Shown here piece after piece: positions 29,401 to 44,400 of a stretch of 64,000 nt of DNA; positions within the stretch are counted from its first letter, which is position 1; each line of letters starts with the position of its first letter. Under the pieces are notes generated by a model. That model had not been told where the DNA came from. It searched no databases and was given only the letters and a program-made list of their open reading frames with translations. Source of the stretch: Lottia gigantea (lineage: Eukaryota > Mollusca > Gastropoda > Lottiidae). The DNA lies in assembly GCF_000327385.1 (NCBI RefSeq), contig NW_008709716.1:312501-376500 (forward strand), read 5' to 3'. The translations under genes were made by a program, and so were the position numbers.

Positions 29401-32400
29401 TGTTCGAAATCATTAATTTCTTGAAAGAAGAGCAAGATGCCATGGAAATAAGGATGGTAAAACTGAAATAGTAAATGTTGTAAATAAATGAATTAGTTGA
29501 AGAATATTGTTAATTGGCTATAACCCGATTTCATCGGCTTAAGTGTACTATGATAACACCCAGTAATCCTATTGTTCTCAAAATCCATTTTTTTGACAAA
29601 ATTCCCACGAAGTCACCGTTTTTGGTTTCTATGTGGTTAATTAAGACCCAAGCGGTGACTTCGTGGGCATGAACCCTAACAATGTTTTCACAGACAAGAA
29701 GTGTAAAATGAAACAAAGTAAATAATAATTATAACAATACCTAGTTCCTCCTGATCTACCAATTAACTGGACTAATATTCCAACAGCAACAGTTAATATC
29801 GGGTAATATGTCACACTATCTAAACCTGAAAGTCAAATTGATTTTTCTATTTTATATCCACCACTCTTTTTAACCTGTTATACAAGGTAAGATAGGCCAA
29901 TGGCAGAAATCAGAAATGCTAATATCATGTTTCAAAACACAAATTTAAATGCAATTGCTATCACAAATTGTTAATCCCTGTCTCAGTAAAGGAATTTCAA
30001 TGACATGACTCCAAGGTCTACAGAAATTGATACCATAGAGGCCAAGAACGCCAAGAATGCATTGAACTATCAGTTAGTATGGCAGATCCTTATAGTATAA
30101 CAATAAATTGTTACCTGGTATTGGTAGAGGAGATAGATTTTCAAATGCTCCATTTTTAGTGGTTATTCTACTTAATACTTGACTCAATAACTGAAAAATT
30201 CAAATTTACTCTTGATTTGGTACAATTGTACATAGGGCAATAACTTATTTACAAGTTTGTCTTCATAGTCCTAACAATGATAGAGCCTTTCCAATTTTCT
30301 ATTGAACATAAACTAATTGGGTTTTAGACCATATAAACAAAGTTTAAGTTTCTATTACCTTCACCTATTAAACAGCAGAGCAGTATTTAATTTATTACAG
30401 ATTATATATATGTTATTTATTATATGTAATTGTTCTGAAGCTTAGTTCTGCATCATTGAACATAATCAATGTTGATTTATAAGGATATAACTTTATATAT
30501 ATAACATTGTGATATCAAGGTACTTTATAACTATAATGAGAAATATGCAATTAAAGGACAAGAAATTGTTGTGATTTATTTTTATACACCTTACTATAGT
30601 TAAAGTAAAGATATTCAACCACTTTAATTTTTAATTATCCGGTTTTGAGAATAATTAATAAAACATAATTCCAAACACAAATCAAAAATTAAAGTGGTTG
30701 AATATCTTTATTTTAACTATAGTAAGGTGTATAAAAAAATCACACAACAATTTCTTGTCCTTTAAGCTTTATCTGTTCTTAATCCTTTTTCTATCAAAAA
30801 TAAAGGTTCTTTTGAACTAATCTGAATTCTAACCTGCATAATTCTTTTTAAGAATAATTCAGCAGAAGATCTACAATAATCTGTAAATAAATCTGGTGCT
30901 ATGGTAACCACCATTTCTAATACACGTAGTAAACACACAGAGATCTCAAAACAAGCAGCACAGATCTTTAATTGACGACTTTCTATATATAGGTGTTCAG
31001 TTCTACTAACCAATATCTGTATCTACACAATAGTCAAAAAAATATTGTTAATTAAAATTTATTAATAACTTGAACCAAAGATACTAATAATTTCTTAGCA
31101 ACTGAATATCAATAGGAATTAATATATAATCCTTGAATGACATTTAGAAGTAGATAGATAGAACATTATATAAATAAAACACTAATATGGATATACTACT
31201 GCTCTTTAATTTAAGCAATGTTTCAATTCACATACAGGAATCTTTTTCAAGTACTAATTCCTGTTGATATTCTGTATGTGAATTGAAACATTGCTTAAAT
31301 TAAAGAGCAGTAGTATATCCATATTAGTGTTTTATTTATATAAGGAATTATTATATAGTAATTATATAGTAAACAACTCTTCTATGTTTCTAATAAATTC
31401 TAGTTTAATCTTTTCAACATTTTGCAATGTACTCTGATAGAATGAATATTAGTTTCTTTCTTTCCATATTGTAAGATTTTTAGAAACTTCTGTATAAAAA
31501 AAATCTTTCAAGAAAAATTCAAATGAGATCAGATATCTTAAATAAAATTTCAAGTTATTCAATGATAAAAGAAATATTTCTCTTTACCTCTTGCATTATA
31601 CCAACAAATTCTGAGAAAGACCAGTTGAGTTGATTCATCAAGGTATCTAGAAATCTGGTAGCTGTTGGTTCATCATCTAATAATATCTTAGCTAGTAAAC
31701 TTTGTAATATCTGAGAAGGACACGGTTCTGTAAAACAATACAGATATAATAGTAATGATAATAATCTAAGCAGATTTACACTATTAAACAGTTTGATAAA
31801 ATATTGTATATTTTTCAACACTACCATGATCAACATAAAACAAATGCTTTTGGTTTTACACATGGTTATTTAAAGATGGTGTAGCAGATACCAGATCCAT
31901 TTTACTTACTTTGTAAACTCACAAAACTAAATTCTGTCGGTTGAACTTTAGATGGGACTAGATTAGGTAAATATCTATATCGGAATCCAAACCCACATCC
32001 TTTCCATAATCTGACTAATATCCAATTAGTATGAGCCCAAGATCTATTTTCATATGGTGCTATTAATGCCCTTATCATTGTTTCACGGCTGAAATATAAG
32101 GATATACATGTACAATACTACTTGTATGTTTGCACAAAAACACTCCAAAATTTCATTAAGACAGGCCCAGGAAAAGTCCATTTAGTAAAGCGAGTCCGAC
32201 TGTAACACATGCCCAAGATCAACATCCTGTAAATTCTATCTGAAGTTAATAAAAATATGTAATCCAGACTGGTTATAATTTAATAAATCTAAGCCATAAA
32301 CTCAAATATACATTCAAAAAAACTTATTTGGAATACAAAGGACAGAAAGAAAACTCACTTTTGCATAGGTAATGTTTCTAGTATATGTAATGTATTAGGG

Positions 32401-35400
32401 TAACAAGTAAAACATGCCAATGCTTGAACTAAACTATCACGAAGATCTGAAATAAAATGTCTTAATATTAACTCGGACCTAAAATGGTGACTACAAACAG
32501 CAGAAATTCAATAATCATATTATAGACCCATCTGCTTCATTGCCAGTGTAATTAAAATTAGACGAAACTTTAGTTCTGTTTGTCAAATTAACCGTTGACC
32601 TAACCAGATAAACACTGAGTCACAAAAGCAGATGTCCTCAAGTTAGATCAAAAGGTTATTTTGACGAATGTTCAAGAGAGCTGTCAGTGGACCCTAACTG
32701 AAGTGGCTATATTAAAAATTAAAAACTAAGAAAAATTGGGAACAAAAGTTTGCTCTAATTTTAATTAGACTGCTTAGTTGCTAATTTATGGCAAAGTTTT
32801 TAGTTCTAATCAGTGGTAACTTCCATATATGTATATGCAGGACTGGTATGCCTGGCTGTTACAAAATTTGGGATAAAATTGAGATTACATTTGACAAATA
32901 TAACATTTTATGTTTTTATTGTAAGACTAAATGTTCAAAATTTATAAGTGAAAGACTGCCCAACTCACCATTGCTAACTATCTTACTATCAGCAAAATGG
33001 TTGGTTAAAAATGTTGCATATCTTCTTAACAAATCCTCATGACCTGCAGAATACAATAGAATAATAATTTCTATTATAATTTGATTTGATTAGCTTCTGA
33101 AAATCTGACAATGACAGAAAGGTGTATAAAGTCTTCACAACCTTCTACACAAACAAACTAGAGAATTTTCAACCAAACCACAGCAGTTTAAATCCCATCA
33201 AAATTGATAGAAAAAATGGTATTAAAGTCAAATAAAATAATATAGAGATATAACTCACCATCAAGAGATTCAAAAGGTGTAGTTGGATGTATGAAATTTT
33301 TTAAAGCATTATATGCATTAACACACGTTTCAATATAAAACTCAGGCATAAATTGTAATAAACGTCTGTATCTGGAAGCTTTTTCTACTGTTTTTAATAC
33401 CACATTCAATATCCAACAAACATCTTCTTGTTTTGACTAAATACACAATAATATACACATTATAAATCTACACATACACTAACAATATGTTTCTAAAATA
33501 ACTTGTATCTTTAATACAGCTTACTGACAAACAATAGCTTACTTGTCTATGATATAAATTTTAATTTTATATGTCAAATATTGTCTCAAGCAATATTGTA
33601 TTTGTTTTTCTAAATCTAGATCATATTGGTAGAGGTTTGCTACATGTTGTAGACATAATAAGATAAAAATACAGCTTTAGATGTCACTCAAAGATTAGAC
33701 TTAATTCCTCAATTCATCATCATCTTGACAACAATGACTTGCTAATGGAAAATAATAACCTATAGTTTAAGCACTTTGAGCTCTACCTGTATAATTGCAT
33801 CAAATACATTAAAAACTACGAACAACGTTAGTCTATAATCCAGATCAAAAATAAAAGTCTGTACCCTAGAATATATAACAGATATAACCCAGCCCATATG
33901 TCTAGCTTGTTCTGTTATTTTTTCTAAAAATACTTCTTTGGCTTTTAATAGATCTTCTTTAACTTCACACATCTACAAAAAAAACATTTTATGAACATAT
34001 CACTTTAATCTAATCTTTGGTCAAATTGCTACACAATTTGTGACCAGTGGGACCCATGGAATAGTAAGCAATGATTCTCCTTTAAAATATGTACATGCCT
34101 CTGGTTCATCTTTCACAGAGACTTATCAGTGTTATATAAATTGATAATACCAATATCATTAGATTATACCATAGTGAGAATGAATTCAACTAAAAAAGAA
34201 TGAAGAAAAGTTTACCTCTTCAGGACATTTGTCATATTTTTCTTGTGTATCTTGTAATGCCAATATAAAATCTCTCATATTATCTCGTAGGGCAACCATC
34301 TAAAAAACAAGTGAAACATACATGTAGTCAACTCACAGAAATCACTTCCGAATATCTACATCAATAACTAAATCAAATTTATATACATATCTGAGCTAAA
34401 TGTATTTCCAGCATATCTACCAGCACAGTAACATGAACCTAATCACATTCCATTTTCAACCTTGGGGGAACTTTAACATGAAGAGTCTGTAGCCCACTGG
34501 TCCTCACCAAGCCACCTCTGCCTCGCTTCAGGTAAGAAGATTCAAATGTTCTTTAACTCTAATCACAAATGCCACAGTTCTTACCTTTCCTAATTGTTTA
34601 TGAGCAGCACTATGATATAATATAACTAAACCATCTAGTAAATCTATCAAAGAATTTCCACTTGGAAGTTCTGTATCAGGATATTCTTGACCTGGTGCTA
34701 ATAATCAATAAAACAGTATAAGATAATCTCTAAATTGGAGTAAGACAATTAACATTCTGCTCTCAATTCTTCCTTCATTTTAACTGCTTAGAAAGATTAT
34801 AAAGCTTTAAATTCAGAACTTACTTGGCTCAACTGATTTGACTTTAATATCTTTTCCATCATCATAAACAACTAAACCTTGGGCTTTGTTTACTTCACCT
34901 AACAAACAAACCAAAAAATTTACCAGATCTCATGAAATATTTTATCAGGAGAAGTAGCCTAAATATTACTAACACCCAACAATTATCTTCAAAAACTTAT
35001 AAAAATTCACTTTACTTGCTGGTTTTTAAAAAAAATTAGCTATGACGACCATGAAGCTTTACAAGACCACAACTAGAAATATGCTAGCATTAAGTGTATT
35101 CTATTGTCTGAGCTCAGCTGATTTTTATTCCGAGTTGCAAATATCACAATCATGTAGTTGTTGTAGGTCATGTAATGAATAGTACTGGAGGTTAAGGTTA
35201 ACAGGAACTTGAACTAAAAACAACCAACAAACCTCCTAAAATTCTATTCAGATGTGACATTAATCCACCACATCTTTGAAAATCGAAATATTCACGACTA
35301 TCTGACCAAAATTCTTGCACCGGCATAAATGCATCTGAAAAATTACAAAATATAATTATTTTATGTATGGTGTGGTTTCTCATCTTACAATACATTATGA

Positions 35401-38400
35401 ACAGAGACTTCTAGTCCATTTGATAATAGGATTAAGAACAAGTTATAAAAGTACACAATTAATCAGAGTCTTTCTTTTAATCTTCACAAAAAGAAGTTCT
35501 TCATATCTTGTTCTAGCAAATCATGAGTTTAAACTAACCTTTACTATGTACAAATCTATTTGGATCTTCTTGACGAAATTTATCCCAGTAGTATCTGACA
35601 GCTTGTACCAAACGATGATAAAAACATAAATTAACAGCTAGTGGACATGAATGCACTTGTTGTACCTGAAATTAAAGGGATGCTTTAAATTTAGTTTAAT
35701 CTAAGATGCTAGACACAAATAGCAATATAGGCCTACAGATGTACACCAACTCAATAGAACTGGTTCAAAAATATTACCATATTACCTGACATAAATTGTT
35801 TTTGGTAGAATCATTTCAAATCAATCCGCAGATCCACAAAAAGACATTGAAGATAAATAATCTAACAATACTTACTCGACTGACTCCACTATTTTCTCTT
35901 AAAAATGATCTAAACTTCTCTAAAAATATTACTCTTGTAGTTTCATTTTTCTGTCAAATATAAAATTAATATTACCTAAATACAAAATATTCTTTTTACA
36001 AACAATAGGACTGCTTTTTTGTCTGAATATGTCAATTATGTCACACTCAAATTCTGTGATCTAAATTTTATTTCCACTTTTATAGATTCAAAATATAGGT
36101 AAAAGAGATGATTTCAGTTTGTTACTAAATAAAAACGCCTTATCCTATCCTACCTCATTTAAATCATTATGTATTAATAAAATTTTCAATATTTCAACTT
36201 GTATTTCTTCAATTTCTGAAAAGACAAATAAAATAAAGATAGCTTGCGAGGCAAGGTAACATACGCCCACTGGCAGCTGTCAGAAATGATAAAACAGTCT
36301 TTAGTGACTAAATTACAAATTTTCTCATATTGAAGAAATTTTATTAGTTTGAATTCAATGATATATATATTTACTGCCAGTTATTTATGCTGAGTAATTC
36401 CACAAAATTTTTTAAAATCAATATCAATAACCCAAATACAACAAACAATTAAATCACACAGCTCTAATCAAGGGCAAAAAACAACTTTTGACGCGTGTTT
36501 ACAAAGTCAAGGGCAATACCTCCAAAAATGTTCATCAAAAATATCTCAAGTTAGAACTTGTCTGAGATCTTATCAATTCCAATGATCACACCAATTTTCA
36601 TCAAAATCGGTTGAAAACTAAAGCTTCTATTGTGCTCACAATCAAGTTTTGACGCGTTTTTCATAAGTCAAGGGCAATAACTCAAAAACCGTTCATCGAA
36701 AATACGTCAAGTTAAAACTTGTCTCAGATCTTATCAATTCCATTGATCACATCAAGTTTCCTCAAAATCGGTTGAAAACTGTAGCTTCTATTGTGCTCAC
36801 AAACAAATTTTGAAGCGTTTTACAAAGTCAAGGGCAATAACTCCGAAAGCGTTCATTGAAAATGCCTCAAGTTAGAACTTGTCCGAGATCTTATCAATTC
36901 CAATGATCATAACAAGTTTGATCAAAATTGGTTGAAAACTGTATAGTGCTCTATAGTGCTCACGAACAAATTTTGACGCGTTTTTACAAAGTCAAGGGCA
37001 GTAACTCAAAAACCGTTTATTTGTAGCTGTAGCTTCAATCCTGCTCACGAACTATTTTTAACAAATTTTGATGCGTTTTAAAAAAGTCAAGGGCAAAAAC
37101 TTAAAAACCGTTGATCGGAAATGCGTCATGTTAGAACTTGTCCGAGATCTTATCAATTCCAATGGTCACACCAAGTTTCATCAGAATCGGTTGAAAACTG
37201 TAGCGTCAATCCTGCTCACAAACTATTTTTAACAAATTTCGAAGCGTTTTAACAATGTCAAGGGCAATAACTCAAAAACTGTTCATTGAAAATGCGTCAA
37301 GTTAGAACTTGTCCGAGATCTTATCAATTCCAATGATCACACCAAGTTTCATTAGAATCGGATGAAAACTGTAGCTTCAATCCTGCTCACGAACAATTTT
37401 TAACAAATTTCAAGGCGTTTTAAGTCAAGGGCAATATCTCAAAAACCGTTCATCGAAAATATGTCAAATTCGAACTTGACCCAGATCTTATCAATCTAAA
37501 GCATCACACCAAGTTTTATCAAAATCAGATAAAAACTGTAGTCTCTATAGTGCTCACAAGAAATGTTGACGGACAGACGGGCAACGACAATATACGACCA
37601 CATATTCATGTGGGCGTATAAAAATTACATACATACGGTTTAACTGAAATATAGTGCTCACAAGAAATGTTGACGGACTGACCGACGTACATATTCTTGT
37701 GGGCATATAAAAATCATACAAATATTTCTATCAATGATCACCCTTAATATATTTCCAGTGTTAACATTCTCCATGAACCTGTTCACTCATTCTAAGTTTG
37801 TTAGTTGGAAATTGAACAACCAATCTAATTCAGTTGTCCAGGTACAAGACTGCTTTTAAAATGTAAGGAATTGCCTCATGGTAATCCAACAATCTTCAAC
37901 TTGAATCATCGTCTATTGATGACCCTCTTTGCAATTCAATAAACATAAAAAAATAAAGCAATAACAACCTTCAATTTTAGTGCGTAGTTTTTCACAAGAT
38001 GCAAAATATTTTTTCTTTTTTTCCAATTCTTCAGGAGAGTTTTTCTCTTCAGGAGGTATTTCTTCATCCTACAAAATTGATTTATTAGACAATGGTTGCT
38101 TCAAGGGAAGTCCTGGACCAGATCTTTATAATGATAAATCCCTTATCTCCCACAAGCCAAAAAAACTGACACCACGCTATTAAATAAACGCATCTGTGGT
38201 AGACTACTGTATTGTTCCTCCATATGTTTCATGAATTGTTCCAAAATGCACCACTTATTCAAAACACCAGGAATAACTTGAGGGAAATGTCTAAAATAAA
38301 AGTCTGCTAACTTGTCATACATCAGTTATAACAGCAGTTTTCTTACAAACTTATTACTAACCTTAGATTGATTTTCCCACCATGCAACAGGTATCATGTC

Positions 38401-41400
38401 TGCTAGTCCTGCATCATCAGGTGGTTTAATGTGTAGAAACATTGAAAACTTCACTTTATCAAATGTTAATATCAGTTAAGGACATCAACATGTCATAATC
38501 AAGAGCATATCAGTCAGAAACAAAAAGCTCCAAAATATTTTGTGAACTGAAGACAGGCAAGGTCTTACCTAATATTTCTTATATTATTGTCTACTGCTGT
38601 TCAGACAATTGAGAGCTCAAAGTCAAGAAATGTTTATGAAGTTCTAGTAAACAAGACACATCATATCGTTTTGTTTATAAATCTGATATCTTTAAAAGGA
38701 TATAATACATTACGTAGTAAATATTGCCTGGTTTGTTTATGACATAATATAGCTAATGTTATATATAAATATTTTTTCTGAAAAAAAACCCATAGAGCAA
38801 TGATTAATTACAAAAATAAAGTACAAAGCTACATTTGTGAGAATCATCAATCTAATTTATTACGGTACCATGAACTGTATATATATCTAGGACAACTTAA
38901 AAAAAACTAGTATAATCTTGAATAGTACTTACAGCATGTGTAAAATCTGATGTAACAGGAGAAAATCTGTAAGCTGATAACAAACATATTACTAAATTCT
39001 CCATAAATGACTTGATTTCAAAATCCTATAAAATGTTCATGATACCAATATAACAATATTGTTGATAATATACTATATGAATATCTATTTTCTAGGCCAG
39101 GAAGATATATGTGCAAGTTTGGGACAATTTTAAACAGAGAATGCTATGTCCACTCTATCGTGAGGTAGTTCAAGTAGTAATAAGCAAGTCTGACAGTCAG
39201 ACTCTGACTTGTATGTGTTCCCCTTTGAGCTGAGTTGTTAATCAAACAGGGATCAGGATTTAAGATTAACTTACCTGTAATAATGTCCATGATAAATCTA
39301 GTAACTGACAGACATATGGTTGATCACTATGAAGATTATTATAATCAACTATTTCTGATATATATTTTAATAGACATGCTTCTATAACATACGCACTTTT
39401 CTACAATATAAATATCACTATTACTTTTATTACTATTGTATAGAAAAATTCGAATTTTTGACTGATCATATGCTCAAATAAAATCTTAATAAATGAAAGT
39501 TATAAGATAAAGTTGGTTTACAAGACTGGAACAATATACATATATATATATATATATACATAAGTAAATTTTGACTACATTACATGTTAAAGAAAATTGA
39601 CATACCAATAAAGGACCTAAATGTTCATATATATGGGAGGCGAGAAGTAGGCCAGTACACCGATGCCCTCTATTTTCTGTAAGAGGAGGTAATATTTCTT
39701 CTGGTTTGCCACCAATAACATTAAGACTAATCACCTGAAGAAATAACATGACCTCAGTAACACAGCAATATAAAGAGTCAACTTCATGAGATGATTTTTC
39801 AGAATTATTAGATTTAATTTTAGGGTCTTCGAAGTCTCCTAAGATATTCTGATAGTTGAATTCTCCTTCCGGTACAGGGTGTATGATAATAATCCATGAG
39901 TTGTAATATAAGTAGATTAGATTCTATTTTAACCATTGTCCTGGACTCTTGATGACAACCTTTATCCTGAGATGTTTGTCAATAGGATAATCTCTGTCAA
40001 ACCCAATTGAATATACATTGGAAAATTGACCAAAAATCAAGTCACTTCGAACAAAATATTACTGGCGACCAGTAAGTTTATTTCACAGAGGTGGTAAAGT
40101 CTCACCTTTTCATCCTCTATTAACACTGGTAGAAGTTTCTCAAGATATGAAAATAATACTTTGGCTTTAGCTAATTCATTGACACAGGGATCTTGTAGTG
40201 GTTTGTAACCTTCTATAGGATATGTACAACTAGTTAAAGAAATCAATAGTTGTATCAAAAGAATTTCAACAATTCTTGCAAAGGAGAAGATTGTATTGTC
40301 ATCTCTTTGCTGACAAACTACAATGTAAAGTATTGCAATGAACAAAACAAATTTTGTCAGGTCATTTGCTGATATACCCATTGTTTACTTCTGACAATTT
40401 GGGGAATTTTAACAGGCTCAAGCCAAAATGGTTCTGCTGTGGACTGGTGTGCTAGACTATGTTCAAGAGACAATGTTAATAATATAAAGAGATAAACTAA
40501 AAGATAAAAGGTGTTATTGTGTTATTTCTCCCCATATGGTGAAACAAGAAACATCACAAAACCACCATGAAATAAGGACAATTCAATATAAAAAATGTAT
40601 TTCAAATAGATTTTGAATCCCATTTGAATGTTAAAGGATATCTAAGTGGAGTTCCACCAAAGTTGGCTCTAAGATTTTCTGACATTGAAAGACTAACAGC
40701 AGGAAAATAAGCTAATCCTGGTCCTGAACGAACAGTAGAAAATGCTTCTCCCATAGTTTTACCATTCCTGCAAGAAACAGATCAGTCTAATAAAATTTTG
40801 GAAAAAAAACATGGCCTTGAAATATTTCCATTTGGAATGAAATAGATATAATTCGATGATTCGATGAATTTTTTCTAAAGGCTTATTATTACAGATATAT
40901 TAGATATAACTGATACTAATTGGATCTGTTTTAATATTGTCAATACCCAGTAGTTGATAATATACACATGCAAAGAAAACTGTGAAAAGAATTCATAAAA
41001 AATAACTTACCTATAAAATGTTACAGTTCCATTATCACAGTCCATAGCACAACTTATTACATCACCTGTTAACCATTGCTATTATATATCAGTAAAAGAT
41101 AATCATAGTAGTTAAAATCTAACCATTTGGAATGAAATGAACATAAAAAATTCTTTTGCACTTGCACGAAACAGAATTTTCATCTGTATAAGATCTCTAA
41201 ATGTATAAAGTATTTGAAATATGTCCCTACCTCACCATATCTCTGTGTTTTAACATTCCATTTCCTTAACCGACTACCATCATAGGCATATGAATCAGCT
41301 GTATCACCAACACCCTCCTGAAGTTAAAGCCATCGATAGCAATTCATGTCATAATTGAGACTGTCAGGTAAACTGTAAAGTGTTTACTTCCGTGATTTTA

Positions 41401-44400
41401 TTAGAATTTTATGTTATAAGTTATTTTTAGTAGACAAATAAAAACTATACCTCTTGTGAAAATTTACAGTTCAAGGTACACCAACCAAGTTGCATGACAC
41501 CTTTCGAACCTAACCATAACTCATATATCCATTTCCCTAAAAAATTCAATTTTTTTGTCTTTTCAATGATATGTTAAATTATTATATACCATTTCTTACA
41601 ACTGTTTCTTAAATTAAAGAAAATAACAAAATGTTAACAAGCCCATTTTAGAAGTAAACATAAAAAAATTGGAATAACTGACAACCAATGCATGAAATTA
41701 AGAGACTATGTGGTCATACAGAAACCTGGAGAGCTGGCATTGATTAATAACAAACAATAACTACCTTTAAAAACACAACAATTAGCTCTCATTGTACTAA
41801 AGTTACTTAAACTGGATAGCTGCAAATGTCAAATAAAAGTATAATTATACAAGTGATAAATATTCATAATTTATTAGACATGAACAATGTAAAAAGAATC
41901 AGAATTTCATCCTTGAGAGAGTGAATGCCATGACATGAAAATAACATCCACATGGATCAATAACATAGTTTTTTTTACTTTTAATAACACGTTTCTGATC
42001 AAATAATTATTTTGTTATAAAGTAAGCTTACTTGAACTAATAATTATGACGAATATAAAAAAAAATGTTACCCCAAGTCTATCAGGTTCTACTATTAATG
42101 TACCAACATTAGACAATATATCAAACATAACTTCAAGACCACCTATCTTACCATAATGACAACTTTCTACAAAATAGAAAATTCTACAATAAAACATATT
42201 CAAAACATATCTGCCACTGACACTCTGATAGACTTAGTAAACAATAGTAATTGATTGTCATTAACACCAACAGCACCAGTTTATGATGGGGTCTATTTGG
42301 CATAGGATTCAATTTGTTCATAAATTATAAAAGACTATAAGTACCTGACATAGGCTCTTCACAATCAGCTGTACCTTCTATAGAATCTTCCAAAGATTTT
42401 TCTATGAAAGTTTCCAAATTTTGAAGTGTTGGAGGTTTCCTGAAAAGATTTATGATTATTTTTTTTTTTTTGGTATTAAACTGATCTGTTGTGAAGGAAT
42501 AGTTGATCTAGATTTACTTAAATTTCTTTGACTTGAACATTTCAATCTATACAGCACTTTACTTACAGTATTACATAATAAAAAATGTACCAGTACTGGG
42601 GTACAAAAAGAACTTACTGAAGACTCGAAGCACCAGCCTCAGATGATAATTGACTTGTTTTATTAAATACATGGTTAAGCAGGCTATATGTATGCGCATC
42701 TGAAATTCAAAATACTTCATTCAATAAACAAATAAAAGAATCCATAACTTGTATAATATTTGTTCATAGAGATAGGAAGAATTATAGGATGATATGATTA
42801 TGCCTATGTTTTCAATGGGAAGTTTGTCATCATTGACAACAATTTAGATGAAATAAAATGAATGGAAGATTATATACAAAGGAAGACGGGCAACGCCATA
42901 CAGTATGCAGCGAAATTTCCCAGGACAGCAGCATTCTTGGTGATGACAACCTGTCTGGTGCGGACACCCTATGCACTTTTGATCATTTTCTTTCATATCT
43001 TTATATACATAATTAATTGTGGTATCTATTAAACTATTTTATTGTTATATTATTACAGTCAAGTACCCTAATTCCGTGCTAACCTTATTTCTGTGTTTCC
43101 GGGAATGATAAATAATTTACATGGGTTATCTCAACTAAGTCTACCTGGAGAATTTTTCAGATCGTTTCAAAGCAATATCAATATTTATTATCTATTTCCA
43201 ACATATACAAAATGGTGGATTTCAGTTATTACCAAATAGCACAATTTTTTATCAGAAAATTTCCTTAAAATCCCAAGCTGTAATCGAAATTCCATGTGAC
43301 ATCTGCTAGAATATAATCCAGTGAACAAAGTCATGTGACAAACTAGCAGATTCCACTTATCATATTTTGTCAGTCACTGATTTTTTAATTAAATCATTGT
43401 TCTTTGAAGGAATTGTCATAAGTTATAAATATTGTTAAAGATAAATACTAAGAGAAGTCAATTATATCACTGGATATCCATACAACATGTTTTTCTCGAC
43501 TCATTTATAGATAATTAAAACTTTGTAGTTTGTATGTGAAAACAGGTGACACAATGATGGATTCATAAAGAAATTCGACACAATCTTATTTTAATTATTT
43601 TATAGAATATCTGAAGAAACATCTAAGACATAAACATTTTTTTTATGTTTTTTAAATGTTGACGAAATTTGATGTTGAATACACATAAGTCAGTGGTTCC
43701 CAATCTTTCTCAGCCTTCACACTCCTGGAGCAATCAACTGGACCTTTAAAACCCCAAAAATTTGTTTCATCTACATTTTCAGCGTATGTTGATGTGAGGT
43801 GCCTCTCAATTCAAACAAACAAACAAACAAACAAACAAAATCTTTGCCTAAACCAGTTGGCCAAACCCCTGACACCCTAGTCCCACACATCTAGGGGGTC
43901 TAGGTTGGCAACCAGGGACATTTAAGTGCAAGAATATAGGTTACACCACTACCAACAACACAGAATCATCCATTTGAACCAATCCAACTACCAAGACTAC
44001 CAACAACTACCTAGTTTGCGATATCAGCATCCGCTGGAAGCGAACGTTAACTTGTCATCTACCAACCAACCAACCAACCGGTTATACCACTGTAGCATAA
44101 TATACTAATTTATTTATTTGTTCATCTACTCATTTATATTTTAAGTATTTTGTTACATTGTATTTGGTGATGGATTAGCATAAGATTTGACTTGTATCTG
44201 AAACCCTACTTATATGTTATACTCTGAAAAACTTATACAGTGGTGTAACCTATTTTCATGCATATAAGGATTCAACACTGAATTTCGTCAAAGTTAAAAA
44301 AACGGAAAAAAATTTTATGCCTTAGATGTTTCCTCAGATATTCTATAAAATAATTAAAATTGGTTTGTTTCGATTTTTTTTATGAATCCCTCACTTTGTC

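Noticed and set aside
36236-37969. Idea that the satellite-bearing element is an introner that created the whole intron
   Set aside because: One tip is close to the acceptor, but the other end is hundreds of bases from the donor in both RNF123 and PI3K, and the UBE2H copy is inside a hAT element. The element therefore inserted into existing introns.
38183-38300. Open minus-strand stretch ([26 protein letters not shown]) beside RNF123 exons 15-16
   Set aside because: It looks like an exon after a TTTTAG, but exon 15 joins in phase and by homology to exon 16 without it. It reads into a stop with no donor. Only transcript data could rescue it as an alternative exon.
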